Assembly (NCBI RefSeq): GCF_002952055.1
Contig: NZ_CP021255.1
Span: forward strand, 1,773,501-1,837,500
Direction: 5' to 3'
Length of the DNA: 64,000 nucleotides
From: Desulfobulbus oralis
Lineage (GTDB): Bacteria; Desulfobacterota; Desulfobulbia; Desulfobulbales; Desulfobulbaceae
Shown: positions 17,816-26,287 of the stretch, piece by piece
Layout of the letters: every line of letters begins with the position of its first letter
Numbering within the stretch: position 1 is the stretch's first letter
The notes under the pieces: model-generated
Seen by the model: the letters and a program-made list of their open reading frames with translations, nothing else
What the model was told of the DNA's origin: nothing
Databases searched by the model: none
Translations under genes and position numbers: made by a program

Positions 17816-18295
17816 ATGGATGATCTATTGTTTAACCAAGCAGATTCAAAATACAATAATGGCAACTTTGAAAAAGCATTTGAGCTTTTTTTGAAAGCCG
17901 CTGAAAACGGTGATGATTCTGCGATGGATCGTATTGCTTCAATGTATGATGCTGGCGAAGGTGTAGATTACGATTTTGATAAAGCAATTTATTGGTATCA
18001 AAAAGCGATTGAAGCTGGAAGCGTGACTTCTCTGTACAATCTGGGAATTTCTTACAGATCAAAAGGAAATGTGCTAGAAGCTAAGCATTGGTTTGAAAAA
18101 GCTCTTGCTGCTGGTGATTTTGATGCTGCTTTAGATCTTGCTAAATTGCATATGCTTTGTGAAGCAGAACAGGAAAAAGTTATTTTTTATCTAAAGAAGT
18201 GCTTGCAAGGCAATAATTTGTTTGAATATACACGCAAGGAAGCGATTGATATCCTGGAAGGTTTTGAAAAAGGGTCAAAACGGAATAAGGCTTGA
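17816..18295 (+). CDS. Sel1-like repeat protein, orphan immunity candidate
   Basis: The 159-residue acidic cytosolic protein is made of Sel1/TPR-type helical pairs (NGNFEKAFELFLKAAENGD, then DFDKAIYWYQKAIEAGSV, then EAKHWFEKALAAGDF). The gene is AT-rich and lies between RHS scraps, starting 23 bp after MITE A. Sel1-repeat proteins are known as immunity proteins of polymorphic toxins. The location suggests it is the surviving immunity partner of a lost RHS toxin tip. That role is inferred; no toxin remains next to it. Confidence 0.75.
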   Translation: MDDLLFNQADSKYNNGNFEKAFELFLKAAENGDDSAMDRIASMYDAGEGVDYDFDKAIYWYQKAIEAGSVTSLYNLGISYRSKGNVLEAKHWFEKALAAGDFDAALDLAKLHMLCEAEQEKVIFYLKKCLQGNNLFEYTRKEAIDILEGFEKGSKRNKA

Positions 18296-18788
18296 CAAAT
18301 GGGCATTTGGACCAATAATAAGTTAAGCTGATCTGTATATCATGCAAATTGCGATGATATCCGGAAGACTCGTCTATTTCTTCTGGATATCACCTCAAAA
18401 TTGTGGTGCTATACGAACGGCGTAATTTGATGGAGTGCTTGAATGAAGAGTAACCGGCTCCGTCCGGTGTAACGGCTGATTGGCATTCATCTTATCTGTC
18501 AGGCTCCCGCTGACCACCTTTTAGGTTTATGCTTTAAAGTCAATCCTTTCAATATTTCTTTCAAATTTTTTTTCCTCCGGACTGAACTTGGCGCTGGCCT
18601 CAAATTGTGAATTGCCAGTTTGTTGACATTGATCCGGTGAATCTGGTCGATTCGGAGGATTTGGTATAAGTGGTGGTAAACTTGGTATTGGTGTAAAATC
18701 TACAAGCTTTTATTATATAATTATTAACACAGATACCATCTGATCAGAAATGTAAATGTGATTACGCGCATAAATTATATTTGAGATT
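18296..18788 (+). other. AT-rich gap with hairpin and an RHS core-end vestige
   Basis: There is no complete gene here. An imperfect 13-bp inverted repeat (GATATCCGGAAGA and TCTTCTGGATATC) at 18356-18391 could form a stem with a 10-base loop; no T-run follows it. At about 18620-18716 the plus strand reads DIDPVNLVDSEDL, a decayed form of the ENDPVNWxDPxGL junction that ends RHS cores. A glycine-rich frame (FGGFGISGGKLGIG) then follows. This suggests an almost erased RHS tip directly upstream of the small membrane gene at 18789. Confidence 0.5.
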
Positions 18789-19046
18789 ATGAAAACAATT
18801 GCTTTCTCACTATTTATTATTAACGCAATTATTTTTTATTTTCTTATTTACAAGACTTTTAAATACACGAACAGTCAAGGATATAAAGTGATACACCCTT
18901 TTCCTGAACTTTTTAAGTTTTTACATTCGTGCTCTAAAGTACAAAAAGAGATCAATGACCAGTATCTTAGGTTTTTACTTCTTTCCATAAATATAGTTTT
19001 TTGTTTTTGTGTTATTATTTTTTTATCGTTTGCTTTTATAATGTGA
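18789..19046 (+). CDS. Small two-helix membrane protein, orphan immunity candidate
   Basis: The product is 85 residues with hydrophobic segments near residues 5-22 and 64-84 joined by a polar loop. It is very AT-rich, unlike the RHS scraps on either side. I do not recognise a family. Its position directly after a decayed RHS core end matches the usual toxin-then-immunity order. Small membrane immunity proteins are common for pore-forming or membrane-acting toxins, but this is inference. It could also be a non-functional leftover. Confidence 0.5.
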   Translation: MKTIAFSLFIINAIIFYFLIYKTFKYTNSQGYKVIHPFPELFKFLHSCSKVQKEINDQYLRFLLLSINIVFCFCVIIFLSFAFIM

Positions 19047-19154
19047 ATGCACTGCTGTTCCACTAAATAGTGATTGTTCCTAACTGTTTGATTTTTTAAG
19101 GATATCATCTCTTTGTCCGGGCAAAAGTCTCTCTCAAATCCCGCCGTTTGAACA

Positions 19155-19532
19155 AATCATCCTGCATCTGACCAATGATCAGGTCGGGAGCCTGCACAGG
19201 CTGACCCAGGAAGAGGGGGAGCGCGGAGGAGTTTGCCTATGATCCTGTGGCTCATCTGGTACGCTCGGTGGATCCTCTGGGCGTGGTCAGCGAATACAGC
19301 TACGATGAGCTGCGGCTCACGGAGAAGCTGACTATGAAAGTCAGGACATACTGCCCGGGTGACGGATGCGCGGGCCATGTGATCCAAGCAAATATGACGA
19401 TTTCGGCCGCAAGCGGAAGGTGCTGTCACCGAATGCGGGGGCAGGGGAGTCAGGCTATGAGGCAGCAGAAGAATCTGGTGAGCCAGCGCAATGCCCTGGG
19501 CGAGCGGGCGGAGTTCTTCTGGGATGCCCTGA
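19155..19532 (+). pseudogene. RHS/YD-repeat fragment 2, cut by IS1182-like copy 1
   Basis: YD-repeat text appears in several frames: LTNDQVGSLHRLTQEEGER, then FAYDPVAHLVRSVDPLGVVS, EYSYDELRLTEKL, KYDDFGRKRKVLSPN and LVSQRNALGERAEFFWDAL. Frameshifts separate these, so no intact protein is possible. The last segment stops exactly at the left end of the IS1182-like element. The same text LVSQRNAL...FFWDAL recurs at 23034 before MITE C. Confidence 0.85.
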
Positions 19533-21027
19533 CAGCCCTTTGAAAAACTCTTCAGGCAAGGCATAATAGTGCACAGGCGATCAAATTGTGTTGAGGAGGC
19601 AGTATGAGTCTTGGCCGGAGGCAGGCAGAGCAGAAGAGCATGTGGCTGATCTATGATCAGCTGCCCCAGAGTCAGGGGCATGTCTTTTACGAGCGGCTGC
19701 AGAAGCTCCTGCATGAGGAAGCATTTGACGCCTTCCTCGAAAAGCTGTGCGCCCTTCTACGCCGAAAAACCCGGCCGCAGGTCCATCCCGCCGGGCCGCT
19801 ATTTCCGCATGCTTCTGATCGGCTATTTCGAGGGCATCGACTCTGAACGCGGCATCTGCTGGCGTTGTAGCGATTCCCTGTCTTTGCGGGAGTTCCTGCA
19901 ACTTGGCCCCACCGAATCCGTGCCCGATCACTCCTCCCTGTGCCGCATCCGGGGGCGTCTGCCGCTGGAAGTGCATCACGAAATGTTTGTCTTTGTGCTG
20001 CGGATTTTGGAGCAGGCCAATCTGCTTGACGGGAAATATCTGGGGATCGACGCCTCTGGCATGGAGGCGAATGCGGCCATGAAGAGCATTGTCCGCCGGG
20101 ATACAGGCGAAACCTATCAGGAAATGCTTGAACGCCTGGCCGAAGAGAGCGGCATCAAGACGCCGACTAGGGCGGAGTTGATCGCCTTTGACCGCAAGCG
20201 CCGGGGCAGAAAGACCTCCAACAAGGACTGGCAATCGAGTACCGATGAGGATGCGCGCATAGGCAAACTCAAGGATGGCCGCACCCACATGGCGTACAGA
20301 CCTGAGCATGTGGTTGATCTGGAATCCGGGGCGGTAGTTTCTGCGGTGATACACCCTGCGGATCAGGGCGATACCACAACGCTTGCCACCACACTTGACG
20401 ACGCCCAGGCCAAACTGTGCGCGGTCAGGGACAGGGAAGGAGCGCCCGGCATTGGCGAGCCCTTTGCTCTGGTGGCGGACAAGGGCTATCACAGACGGAA
20501 CGTGCTGAAGGATTTGCCGGATTCTTGCACAAGCCGGATTAGTGAACCTGCGCACAAGGGGCGATTGCGCTGGCATGGGGATAGGGCGGCCCGGGAAGCG
20601 GTGTACGGGAACAGGAAGCGGATCAGTTCCAGTACGGGCAAGGCGCTTTTGCGGGCGCGGGGCGAGCGGGTGGAACGCAGCTTTGCCCACTGTCCTGACC
20701 GGGGCGGCATGCGGCGGGTGCATCTTCGCGGGCTGGCCAATGTGGAGAAGCGTTACATCATCCACATTGCCGGGTTCAATTTGGGGATCCTGCTGCGGGC
20801 CTTGTTTGGTTTTGGCAGCCCCAGGGGCTGGGCCGATGCTGGAGCCGGGCTGATTTTTGCCCGAATTGATGAGCTGAACCTGCTCATATTGGTCGTTTGG
20901 CTGCCGAATGTGGCTGATGCTCCAGATTGTGTCATGATGGTCATTTCGAGATGGCACAACTGACTCGCAAGGGCACAATCGCCACTTTGTGTCCCCTTCG
21001 GAAAATCAACCTTTCTTCAACGGGCTG
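19533..21027 (+). mobile_element. IS1182-like insertion sequence, copy 1
   Basis: The element is about 1495 bp. Left end CAGCCCTTTGAAAAAC; right end CTTTCTTCAACGGGCTG, an imperfect inverted repeat. It carries one transposase gene with a frameshift. Flanks are CTGA on the left and CTAT on the right, so there is no matching target duplication. It is clearly related throughout to copy 2 at 24765 but with many point differences, so the two are not a recent duplicate pair. Confidence 0.85.
19604..20963 (+). pseudogene. IS1182-like transposase, frameshifted
   Basis: This is the same protein as the 453-residue transposase of copy 2, but two bases are missing near 19748 (AAGCTGTGCG here, AAGCTCTGTGCG in copy 2). 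The first ~48 residues and the rest are thus in different frames. DDE-type motifs remain in the second frame: LGIDASGMEAN, ALVADKGYHRR and RGERVERSFAH. The enzyme should be inactive unless ribosomes shift frame, which nothing here suggests. Confidence 0.85.
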
Positions 21028-21420
21028 CTATGGTTATGACGAAGCCGCAGGCGAGCTGAACACCATCACCTATCCCTCCAGCAGGGTGCCGAGCTGGCAG
21101 CCGTGACGCGGCGGGATGGATCAGTGGGCTTCACTTTGGGGAATAGGAGCTGGCCCGAGATATCCGCTATCTGCCCTTTGGCAAGACCCAGGTCCAACTC
21201 GGCACGGTGCAGAACAACCTGAGGTTCCCGGGCCAGTACTATGATGCCGAGACCGGACTGCACTACAACTGGAACGCTACTACGATCTGGAACCCGGAAG
21301 TTATCTCGTACTCGACTCCATTGGCCTTGAAGGGGAACTCAATCTCTATGCCTATGTAGAAAATGATCCGGTGAATTGGAGCGATCCGGTGGGCTTGAAA
21401 AGAAGGAGTGGAACATCTTG
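21028..21420 (+). pseudogene. RHS fragment 3 with core C-terminal junction
   Basis: Read across frameshifts, the fragment begins GYDEAGELNTITYPS and ends with the hallmark of an RHS core: FPGQYYDAETGLHYN is recoverable, then YDLEPGSYLVLDSIGLEGEL, NLYAYVENDPVNWSDPVGL. In intact RHS proteins this junction is followed by the variable toxin domain. Here it is followed by about ten residues (KRRSGTSCSR), a stop, and MITE B. The toxin has been lost. Confidence 0.88.
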
Positions 21421-21558
21421 CAGCCGTTGAAAAACTTGCCGCAGTACGCGTTGTGAGTAAAAACTTTGAAAGACAGAAGAGCCACTCACTGATTCTGCGC
21501 TAGTTTAAATTCGAAATTCCTGTAGCATCGACCAGAAATATAATTTTTCAACGGATTG
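21421..21558. repeat. MITE copy B (138 bp, inverted orientation)
   Basis: The element is the reverse complement of the copy A type: it starts CAGCCGTTGAAAAACTTG and ends TTTTTCAACGGATTG. The interior GATTCTGCGCTAG and CCTGTAGC segments are shared with the other copies. Flanks are CTTG and TTAA, not a direct repeat, suggesting that one side was rearranged. Confidence 0.82.
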
Positions 21559-21717
21559 TTAATGACCTGTATGTAATATAGTACGGTAGTTCATCTGCAG
21601 GAGTAGGTGTTAGTATATTAAAGTGCTATCAGAAGTGTATATGCTCATGAAATATTCAGTTTCAGAACTGTAAAATTTATATTTAATAGATAATAATTTA
21701 GTCATCGACTATTTTTG

Positions 21718-22164
21718 ATGTTATTTCTGAAGATTGTTGCCAATAATACTTGGTATTATATTATTAATAAAAGAGCATATTATTTAAGCATTTTATTATT
21801 AATATCATTTAATATAATGATAATATATTTTCTCATAAATTTTGGTATGGATATCATATTTATAATAATAAGTTTTCTATTTTTTCTTATATTGATATTT
21901 TTTACTTTAGGTTTAAAAAAATATAGAAATGATGATAACTGCGCCAATTTTTTACCAACGATTTTCAAAAAAGATAGAATTATAAAATTAATCTTTGTAT
22001 TATTAACCTTGTCAGTGATAATTTTATTTTTACTATTTATTTTTCTTATTTTATTTTTTGATATAGATGTGCTGATTGAATATATAGAATCATATTTTGA
22101 ATACCTTATTATTGGACTTGGTATAACCATATTTCCATTTGTCCTGAAATATTATCAAGATTAA
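21718..22164 (+). CDS. Four-helix membrane protein, orphan immunity candidate
   Basis: The 148-residue product is almost entirely hydrophobic, with about four membrane helices (near residues 20-38, 42-65, 92-118 and 126-144) and a short polar loop LKKYRNDDNCANFLP in the middle. The gene is extremely AT-rich. I do not recognise a family. It lies downstream of RHS fragment 3, the toxin-then-immunity order, so it may be the surviving immunity gene of that cassette. No good Shine-Dalgarno site is visible, so expression is uncertain. Confidence 0.5.
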   Translation: MLFLKIVANNTWYYIINKRAYYLSILLLISFNIMIIYFLINFGMDIIFIIISFLFFLILIFFTLGLKKYRNDDNCANFLPTIFKKDRIIKLIFVLLTLSVIILFLLFIFLILFFDIDVLIEYIESYFEYLIIGLGITIFPFVLKYYQD

Positions 22165-22189
22165 AATAGAAAAGAGAGTAAGGATTGAC

Positions 22190-22449
22190 AATTACGATGC
22201 TGCAGGATGCTTGTTGTAGGAGGGTCTGTGCAACTTCACCTGGGATACCTTGGGACGACTGAAGACAGTCAGCCGGAATGGGCAGACGATAACCGGCTAC
22301 GGCGATAACAGCCGGAAAACATATTTTATCATGCAATATTAGATTTCCATGCTTATGACTCAATACTGGCCGCATACAAAGCAGAATTTGAGAATAGATC
22401 AACATATGATGCATTGCATAATGATAAATTTATTAAAGGAACGAAGTAA
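22190..22449 (+). pseudogene. RHS fragment 4 fused to a toxin-tail remnant
   Basis: The left half is a YD repeat (FTWDTLGRLKTVSRNGQTIT) nearly identical in content to RHS fragment 1. From about 22317 an AT-rich frame reads ENIFYHAILDFHAYD, then ILAAYKAEFENRSTYDALHN, and stops at 22449 after FIKGTK. The abrupt change in base composition within one scrap suggests that an internal RHS segment was deleted, joining a repeat to the last ~45 residues of a toxin domain. The tail does not match a toxin family that I know. Confidence 0.7.
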
Positions 22450-22590
22450 AATTAAAAAAGAATTTGAAATAAATTATGTGTATAAATAAAAAAGTGCATG
22501 TTATACATCATGATTATATGCAAGATAGGTTGAATAATTTTATTGAAAAGTGAAACAGAGCTTGTACACTTGTCATTAACGAGGAGAATA

Positions 22591-22980
22591 ATGAATAAAA
22601 CTATTCTGTTAATAATATGTTTTTCTTTTATATCACTTGTTTTAGGTATTTTCACAGGCTATCGAATGAATCCAATAAATGAAGAAACTATAAATGATTT
22701 AGAAAGTTTTACTAAAGAATTAGATAAAATTAACAATACTGTTAAGGTTAATACAGATTTTTTCAAGACACAAATGTTTGTCTCAATTTTAATTGACTTG
22801 TCGACTAAGATAAAAAACGGTAAAAAAGAAGCTGCACTTGCAGTAATTGAAGGCGTATTAATAGATATACGATCCCAAATTATAGATAATGCAGAAGAGA
22901 AATTGAATGATGATGAAAAATTACTGCTTGAACTCATCAATAACCAAATAGCCAACGATAAAAAATTTGAAAGAAACTAG
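22591..22980 (+). CDS. Membrane-anchored small protein, orphan immunity candidate
   Basis: The 129-residue product starts at an ATG behind a clear GAGGAG site. It has an N-terminal hydrophobic segment (TILLIICFSFISLVLGIF) that could be a signal peptide or anchor, then a charged helical domain rich in Lys, Glu and Asn, ending DDEKLLLELINNQIANDKKF. It lies 140 bp after the toxin-tail remnant at 22449, so it may be the immunity partner of that lost toxin. An exported or anchored immunity protein would fit a toxin acting in the periplasm. The family is not recognised. Confidence 0.6.
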   Translation: MNKTILLIICFSFISLVLGIFTGYRMNPINEETINDLESFTKELDKINNTVKVNTDFFKTQMFVSILIDLSTKIKNGKKEAALAVIEGVLIDIRSQIIDNAEEKLNDDEKLLLELINNQIANDKKFERN

Positions 22981-22999
22981 CCAACAACGAGAATTTTCT

Positions 23000-23090
23000 C
23001 TCGCCGAGTCGGGCTATGACGAAGCGAGGCATCTGGTGAGCCAGCGCAATGCCCTGTGCGAGCGGGCGGAGTTCTTCTGGGATGCGCTGA
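23000..23090 (+). pseudogene. RHS fragment 5, ends at MITE C
   Basis: The frame SGYDEARHLVSQRNALCERA, then EFFWDAL, matches the end of RHS fragment 2. It is cut at CTGA by MITE C at exactly the base where IS1182-like copy 1 cuts fragment 2. Confidence 0.75.
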
Positions 23091-23231
23091 CAGCCCGTTG
23101 AAAAAGTCGCAGCAGTGCACAATGCGAGTAAAAATTTTCGTCAGACAGAGCCACAACTCACTGATTCTACGCTAGTTGAAAATTGAAATTCCTGTAGAGT
23201 GGAACCTGAAATATAGTTTTTCAACAGCCTG
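23091..23231. repeat. MITE copy C (141 bp)
   Basis: Ends are CAGCCCGTTGAAAAAGTCGC and TTTTTCAACAGCCTG, inverted repeats. Both sides are flanked by CTGA, a perfect 4-bp target duplication. The interior matches the other copies. The RHS sequence left of it continues in a different RHS segment on the right. Confidence 0.9.
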
Positions 23232-23935
23232 CTGAACCGTCCGGTGCGTATCCAGTGGTCAGGCGCTGTGCGGCCGGTGGAGCTGCGCTGGGACCAGGGT
23301 ACGGTTGGGCGTCTGACGGAGAACAGATGAGGAGTTTGAATGGCGCTTCAGCTACAACGTCTGGGCCGGGTGAGCAGGGGTAGGTGAGCAGGGACGGGAC
23401 GAGCCGGACTGTGGACATCTGAGAAGAGGCCAAGGCGAGCTGAGCTGCAGCTCCTATCCCTCCGGCACGGTACCGCGCTGGCAGCCGTGATGCGGCGGGA
23501 TGGATCAGCGGACTTCACTTTGGGGAACACGAGCTGGCCCGTGATATCTGCTATCTGCCCTTTGGCGAGGACCAGGTCCAACTCGGCACGGTGCAGAGCA
23601 CCCTGCGCTTTCCTGGCCAGTACTATGACGCTGAAACAGGTCTCCACTACAACTGAAACATGTGCTATACTCTGGAAACCGGAAGGTATCTCGTACCCGA
23701 TCCCTTTGGCCTTGAATGCGGGCTCAATCTCTATGCCTATGTAGAAAATGATCCACTGAACTGGCGCGATCCGGAGGAATTAATTTAGGTAACAACCGGC
23801 CACAATTACTACGGCATGAAGAATTGGGGCAGATGGTATTTGAATCGCTGGGGGCTCAGATAAGGAAAGAGATGGATTCAGCTTTTCCTGGAGCAGATCC
23901 AGACGAGTTGGTAGGATGAGAACATGATGTATTAC
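23232..23935 (+). pseudogene. RHS fragment 6 with core C-terminal junction
   Basis: After LNRPVRIQWSGAVRPVELRW and a stop, the text resumes as QVQLGTVQSTLRFPGQYYDA, ETGLHYN, ETGRYLVPDPFGLECGLN, then LYAYVENDPLNWRDPEEL: another RHS core end. This is parallel to fragment 3, with its own frameshifts and stop codons. About 120 bp of sequence to 23935 (frame with LGQMVFESLGAQIRKEMDSA, then FPGADPDELVG) may be a decayed toxin tip or tail. Nothing intact remains. Confidence 0.85.
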
Positions 23936-24003
23936 AAGAACGGAGATCCGATCCCAATAATCCATGAAAAAATGATAAATTTCCATTGGAAAAAAGATAA
24001 GTC

Positions 24004-24576
24004 ATGCAAAAATACAAAAATATTCTAAAACAGACACGAACTCGCGTTTGGAATGAAATTAATGTGTTTTGTGAAATATTTAAGCAAATAATAATTTCTC
24101 CTAATAATTTTTTTAAAGATTTGACGAACAAGAGAAAATATATCATATTCTTATTTATTATTAATTTTATCATTGTACTAGTAAAAAGTTTTTTCATAAG
24201 CAGAAACAATATAATATTTTTTGAAGATAAAATATTAGATAAAATATTTTCTTTTTTAGCAATTCCACAGGCTATTGTTATTATTACATATTTATCATTT
24301 TTTATTTTCTCAATAATATTTTTTATTATTTTAAAATATTCATCAAAAAATTCTTTATCTATTTATTTTTACCCTTCATTTTTGCTTTCGCTGATGTCTA
24401 TAACTATTATTGGGATTATTGCGCATATAATCTCATTTCCCCTTAATTTTTTTGAAAAATCGTTAGTTTTATATATTAAATATATTTTTTACATATGGGT
24501 TATCTTTTTGAATATTTGGCTGGATTCTTGTTGTTTCACCTTATCTTATATTCCTTTCAATTCCTTGAATCTATGA
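24004..24576 (+). CDS. Multi-helix membrane protein (Yip1-like?), orphan immunity candidate
   Basis: This 190-residue, extremely AT-rich gene encodes about five membrane helices after a basic, soluble N-terminal ~45 residues. The layout (short cytosolic start, then five helices with FLAIPQAIVIITYL in the middle) resembles small Yip1-domain proteins, but I cannot confirm it. It follows RHS fragment 6 and its decayed tail, in the toxin-then-immunity position. The ATG at 24004 has a weak AAGATAAG upstream. Confidence 0.5.
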   Translation: MQKYKNILKQTRTRVWNEINVFCEIFKQIIISPNNFFKDLTNKRKYIIFLFIINFIIVLVKSFFISRNNIIFFEDKILDKIFSFLAIPQAIVIITYLSFFIFSIIFFIILKYSSKNSLSIYFYPSFLLSLMSITIIGIIAHIISFPLNFFEKSLVLYIKYIFYIWVIFLNIWLDSCCFTLSYIPFNSLNL

Positions 24577-24618
24577 ATGCTTGATAAAGGATAATACAAT
24601 ATTGTTTGAAGCTTTTAT

Positions 24619-24764
24619 TCAATTTGCAAGAATGCCGGTAAGAGCTCTATTAAAAAAATCAGCAGGAGTAAGGTACTCTAAATATTTGTTGGACTGAACA
24701 TTCAACCATTTTGCTGCTTTCCTGAGCTTTTTTTCCGTGACCTTGCGCAAACCGATACCCCTGA
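24619..24764 (-). pseudogene. IS30-family transposase remnant (C terminus)
   Basis: The minus strand reads VTEKKLRKAAKWLNVQSNKY, then LEYLTPADFFN, and ends at a stop. This matches the last ~45 residues of IS30 transposases, where the usual text is like LNxRPRKCLGYxTPxEVF. The rest of that gene has been replaced by the left end of IS1182-like copy 2. It is a different part of an IS30 transposase from the scrap at position 1. Confidence 0.65.
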
Positions 24765-26262
24765 CAGCCCTTTGAAAAACTCTTCAGGCAAGGCATAATA
24801 GTGCACAGGCGATCAAATTGTGTTGAGGAGGCGTCATGAGTCTTGGCCGGAGGCAGGCAGAGCAGAAGAGCATGTGGCTGATCTATGATCAGCTGCCCCA
24901 AAGTCAGGGGCATGTCTTTTACGAGTGGCTGCAGAAGCTCCTGCACCAGAAAGCATTTGACGCCTTCCTCGAAAAGCTCTGTGCGCCCTTCTACGCCGAA
25001 AAACCCGGCCGCAGGTCCATCCCGCCGGGCCGCTATTTTCGCATGCTTTTGATCGGCTACTTCGAGGGCATCGACTCTGAGCGCGGCATCTGCTGGCGCT
25101 GTGCCGACTCCCTTTCTCTGCGCGAATTTCTCCAGCTCGGCCCCACCGAATCCGTGCCTGATCACTCCTCCCTGTGCCGTATCCGGGGGCGTCTGCCGCT
25201 GGAAGTTCATCACGAAATGTTTGTCTTTGTGCTGCGGATTTTGGAGCAAGCCAAGCTGCTGAACGGGAAATATCTGGGCATCGACGCCTCTAGCATGGAG
25301 GCGAATGCGGCCATGAAGAGCATTGTACGCCGCGATACAGGCGAGACCTACCAGGAAATGCTTGAACGCCTGGCTGAAGAGAGCGGCATCAGGACGCCGA
25401 CCAGGGCGGAGTTGATCGCCTTTGACCGCAAGCGCCAGGAGAAAACGACTGCCAACAGGGACTGGCAATCGGGCACCGATGAGGATGCGCGCATAGCCAA
25501 ACTCAGGGATGGCCGTACGCATATGGCGTACAGACCTGAGCATGTGGTTGATCTGGAATCCGGGGCGGTAGTTTCTGCGGTGATACACCCTGCGGATCGG
25601 GGCGACACCACAACGCTTGCCACCACACTTGACGACGCCCAGGCCAAGCTGTGCGCGATCAGGGACAAGGAAGACGCGCCCGGCATTGACGAGCCCTTTG
25701 CTCTGGTGGCGGACAAGGGCTGTCACAGCCGGAAGGTGCTGAAGGATTTGCCGGATGCCTGTACCAGCCGGATCAGCGAGCCGGCGCACAAGGGGCGATT
25801 GCGCTGGAAAGGCGACATGGATGCCCGGGAAGCGGTGTACGGGAACAGGAAGCGGATCGGTTCCGGTACGGGCAAGGCGCTTTTGCGGGCGCGGGGCGAG
25901 CGGGTGGAACGCAGCTTTGCCCACTGCCTTGACCGGGGCGGCATGCGGCGGGTGCATCTTTGCGGGCTGGCCAATGTGGAGAAGCGTTACATTATTCATG
26001 TTGCGGGGTTCAATTTGGGTATCCTGCTACGGGCCTTGTTTGGTTTTGGCAGCCCCAGGGGTTGGGCCGATGCCCCTGCGGCACTGCTTTTTGCCCGAAT
26101 CGGCAACCTGAGCCTGCTCATATTGGTCATTTGGCTGCCGAATACGGCTGATAGTCCAGATTGTGTCATGATGGTCATTTCGAGATGGCACAACTGACAC
26201 GCAGGGGCACAATCGTCCTCTTTGCAAACCGGTCGGGAAAAACAAGTTTCTTCAACGGGCTG
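24765..26262 (+). mobile_element. IS1182-like insertion sequence, copy 2 (intact)
   Basis: The element is about 1498 bp, with left end CAGCCCTTTGAAAAAC and right end GTTTCTTCAACGGGCTG. It contains a full-length transposase gene. Flanks are CTGA and ATAA, so no target duplication matches. It is likely the autonomous source of transposase for the MITEs, whose first ~15 terminal bases are nearly the same. Confidence 0.88.
24836..26197 (+). CDS. IS1182-like DDE transposase, full length
   Basis: The protein has 453 residues. It starts MSLGRRQAEQKSMWLIYDQL, a fold common to IS1182/IS5-type transposases, followed by an N-terminal helical DNA-binding region. The DDE catalytic candidates are an Asp in LGIDASSMEAN (about residue 148), an Asp in ALVADKGCHSR (about 288), and a Glu in RGERVERSFAH (about 361). 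The start codon follows TTGAGGAGG. The family label IS1182-like is by motif memory; an IS5-group label would be the main alternative. The gene is uninterrupted, so it may be active. Confidence 0.88.
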   Translation: MSLGRRQAEQKSMWLIYDQLPQSQGHVFYEWLQKLLHQKAFDAFLEKLCAPFYAEKPGRRSIPPGRYFRMLLIGYFEGIDSERGICWRCADSLSLREFLQLGPTESVPDHSSLCRIRGRLPLEVHHEMFVFVLRILEQAKLLNGKYLGIDASSMEANAAMKSIVRRDTGETYQEMLERLAEESGIRTPTRAELIAFDRKRQEKTTANRDWQSGTDEDARIAKLRDGRTHMAYRPEHVVDLESGAVVSAVIHPADRGDTTTLATTLDDAQAKLCAIRDKEDAPGIDEPFALVADKGCHSRKVLKDLPDACTSRISEPAHKGRLRWKGDMDAREAVYGNRKRIGSGTGKALLRARGERVERSFAHCLDRGGMRRVHLCGLANVEKRYIIHVAGFNLGILLRALFGFGSPRGWADAPAALLFARIGNLSLLILVIWLPNTADSPDCVMMVISRWHN

Positions 26263-26287
26263 ATAAAATTGAATTCTGGATTGTATT

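Noticed and set aside
22109-22655. Minus-strand small frames in the AT-rich part of the island
   Set aside because: They oppose better-supported plus-strand frames and lack ribosome sites.
24765-26262. The two IS1182-like copies as ends of a composite transposon
   Set aside because: Both point the same way and enclose debris, their flanks do not pair as target duplications, and copy 1 has a dead transposase. A composite element cannot be excluded but is not supported.
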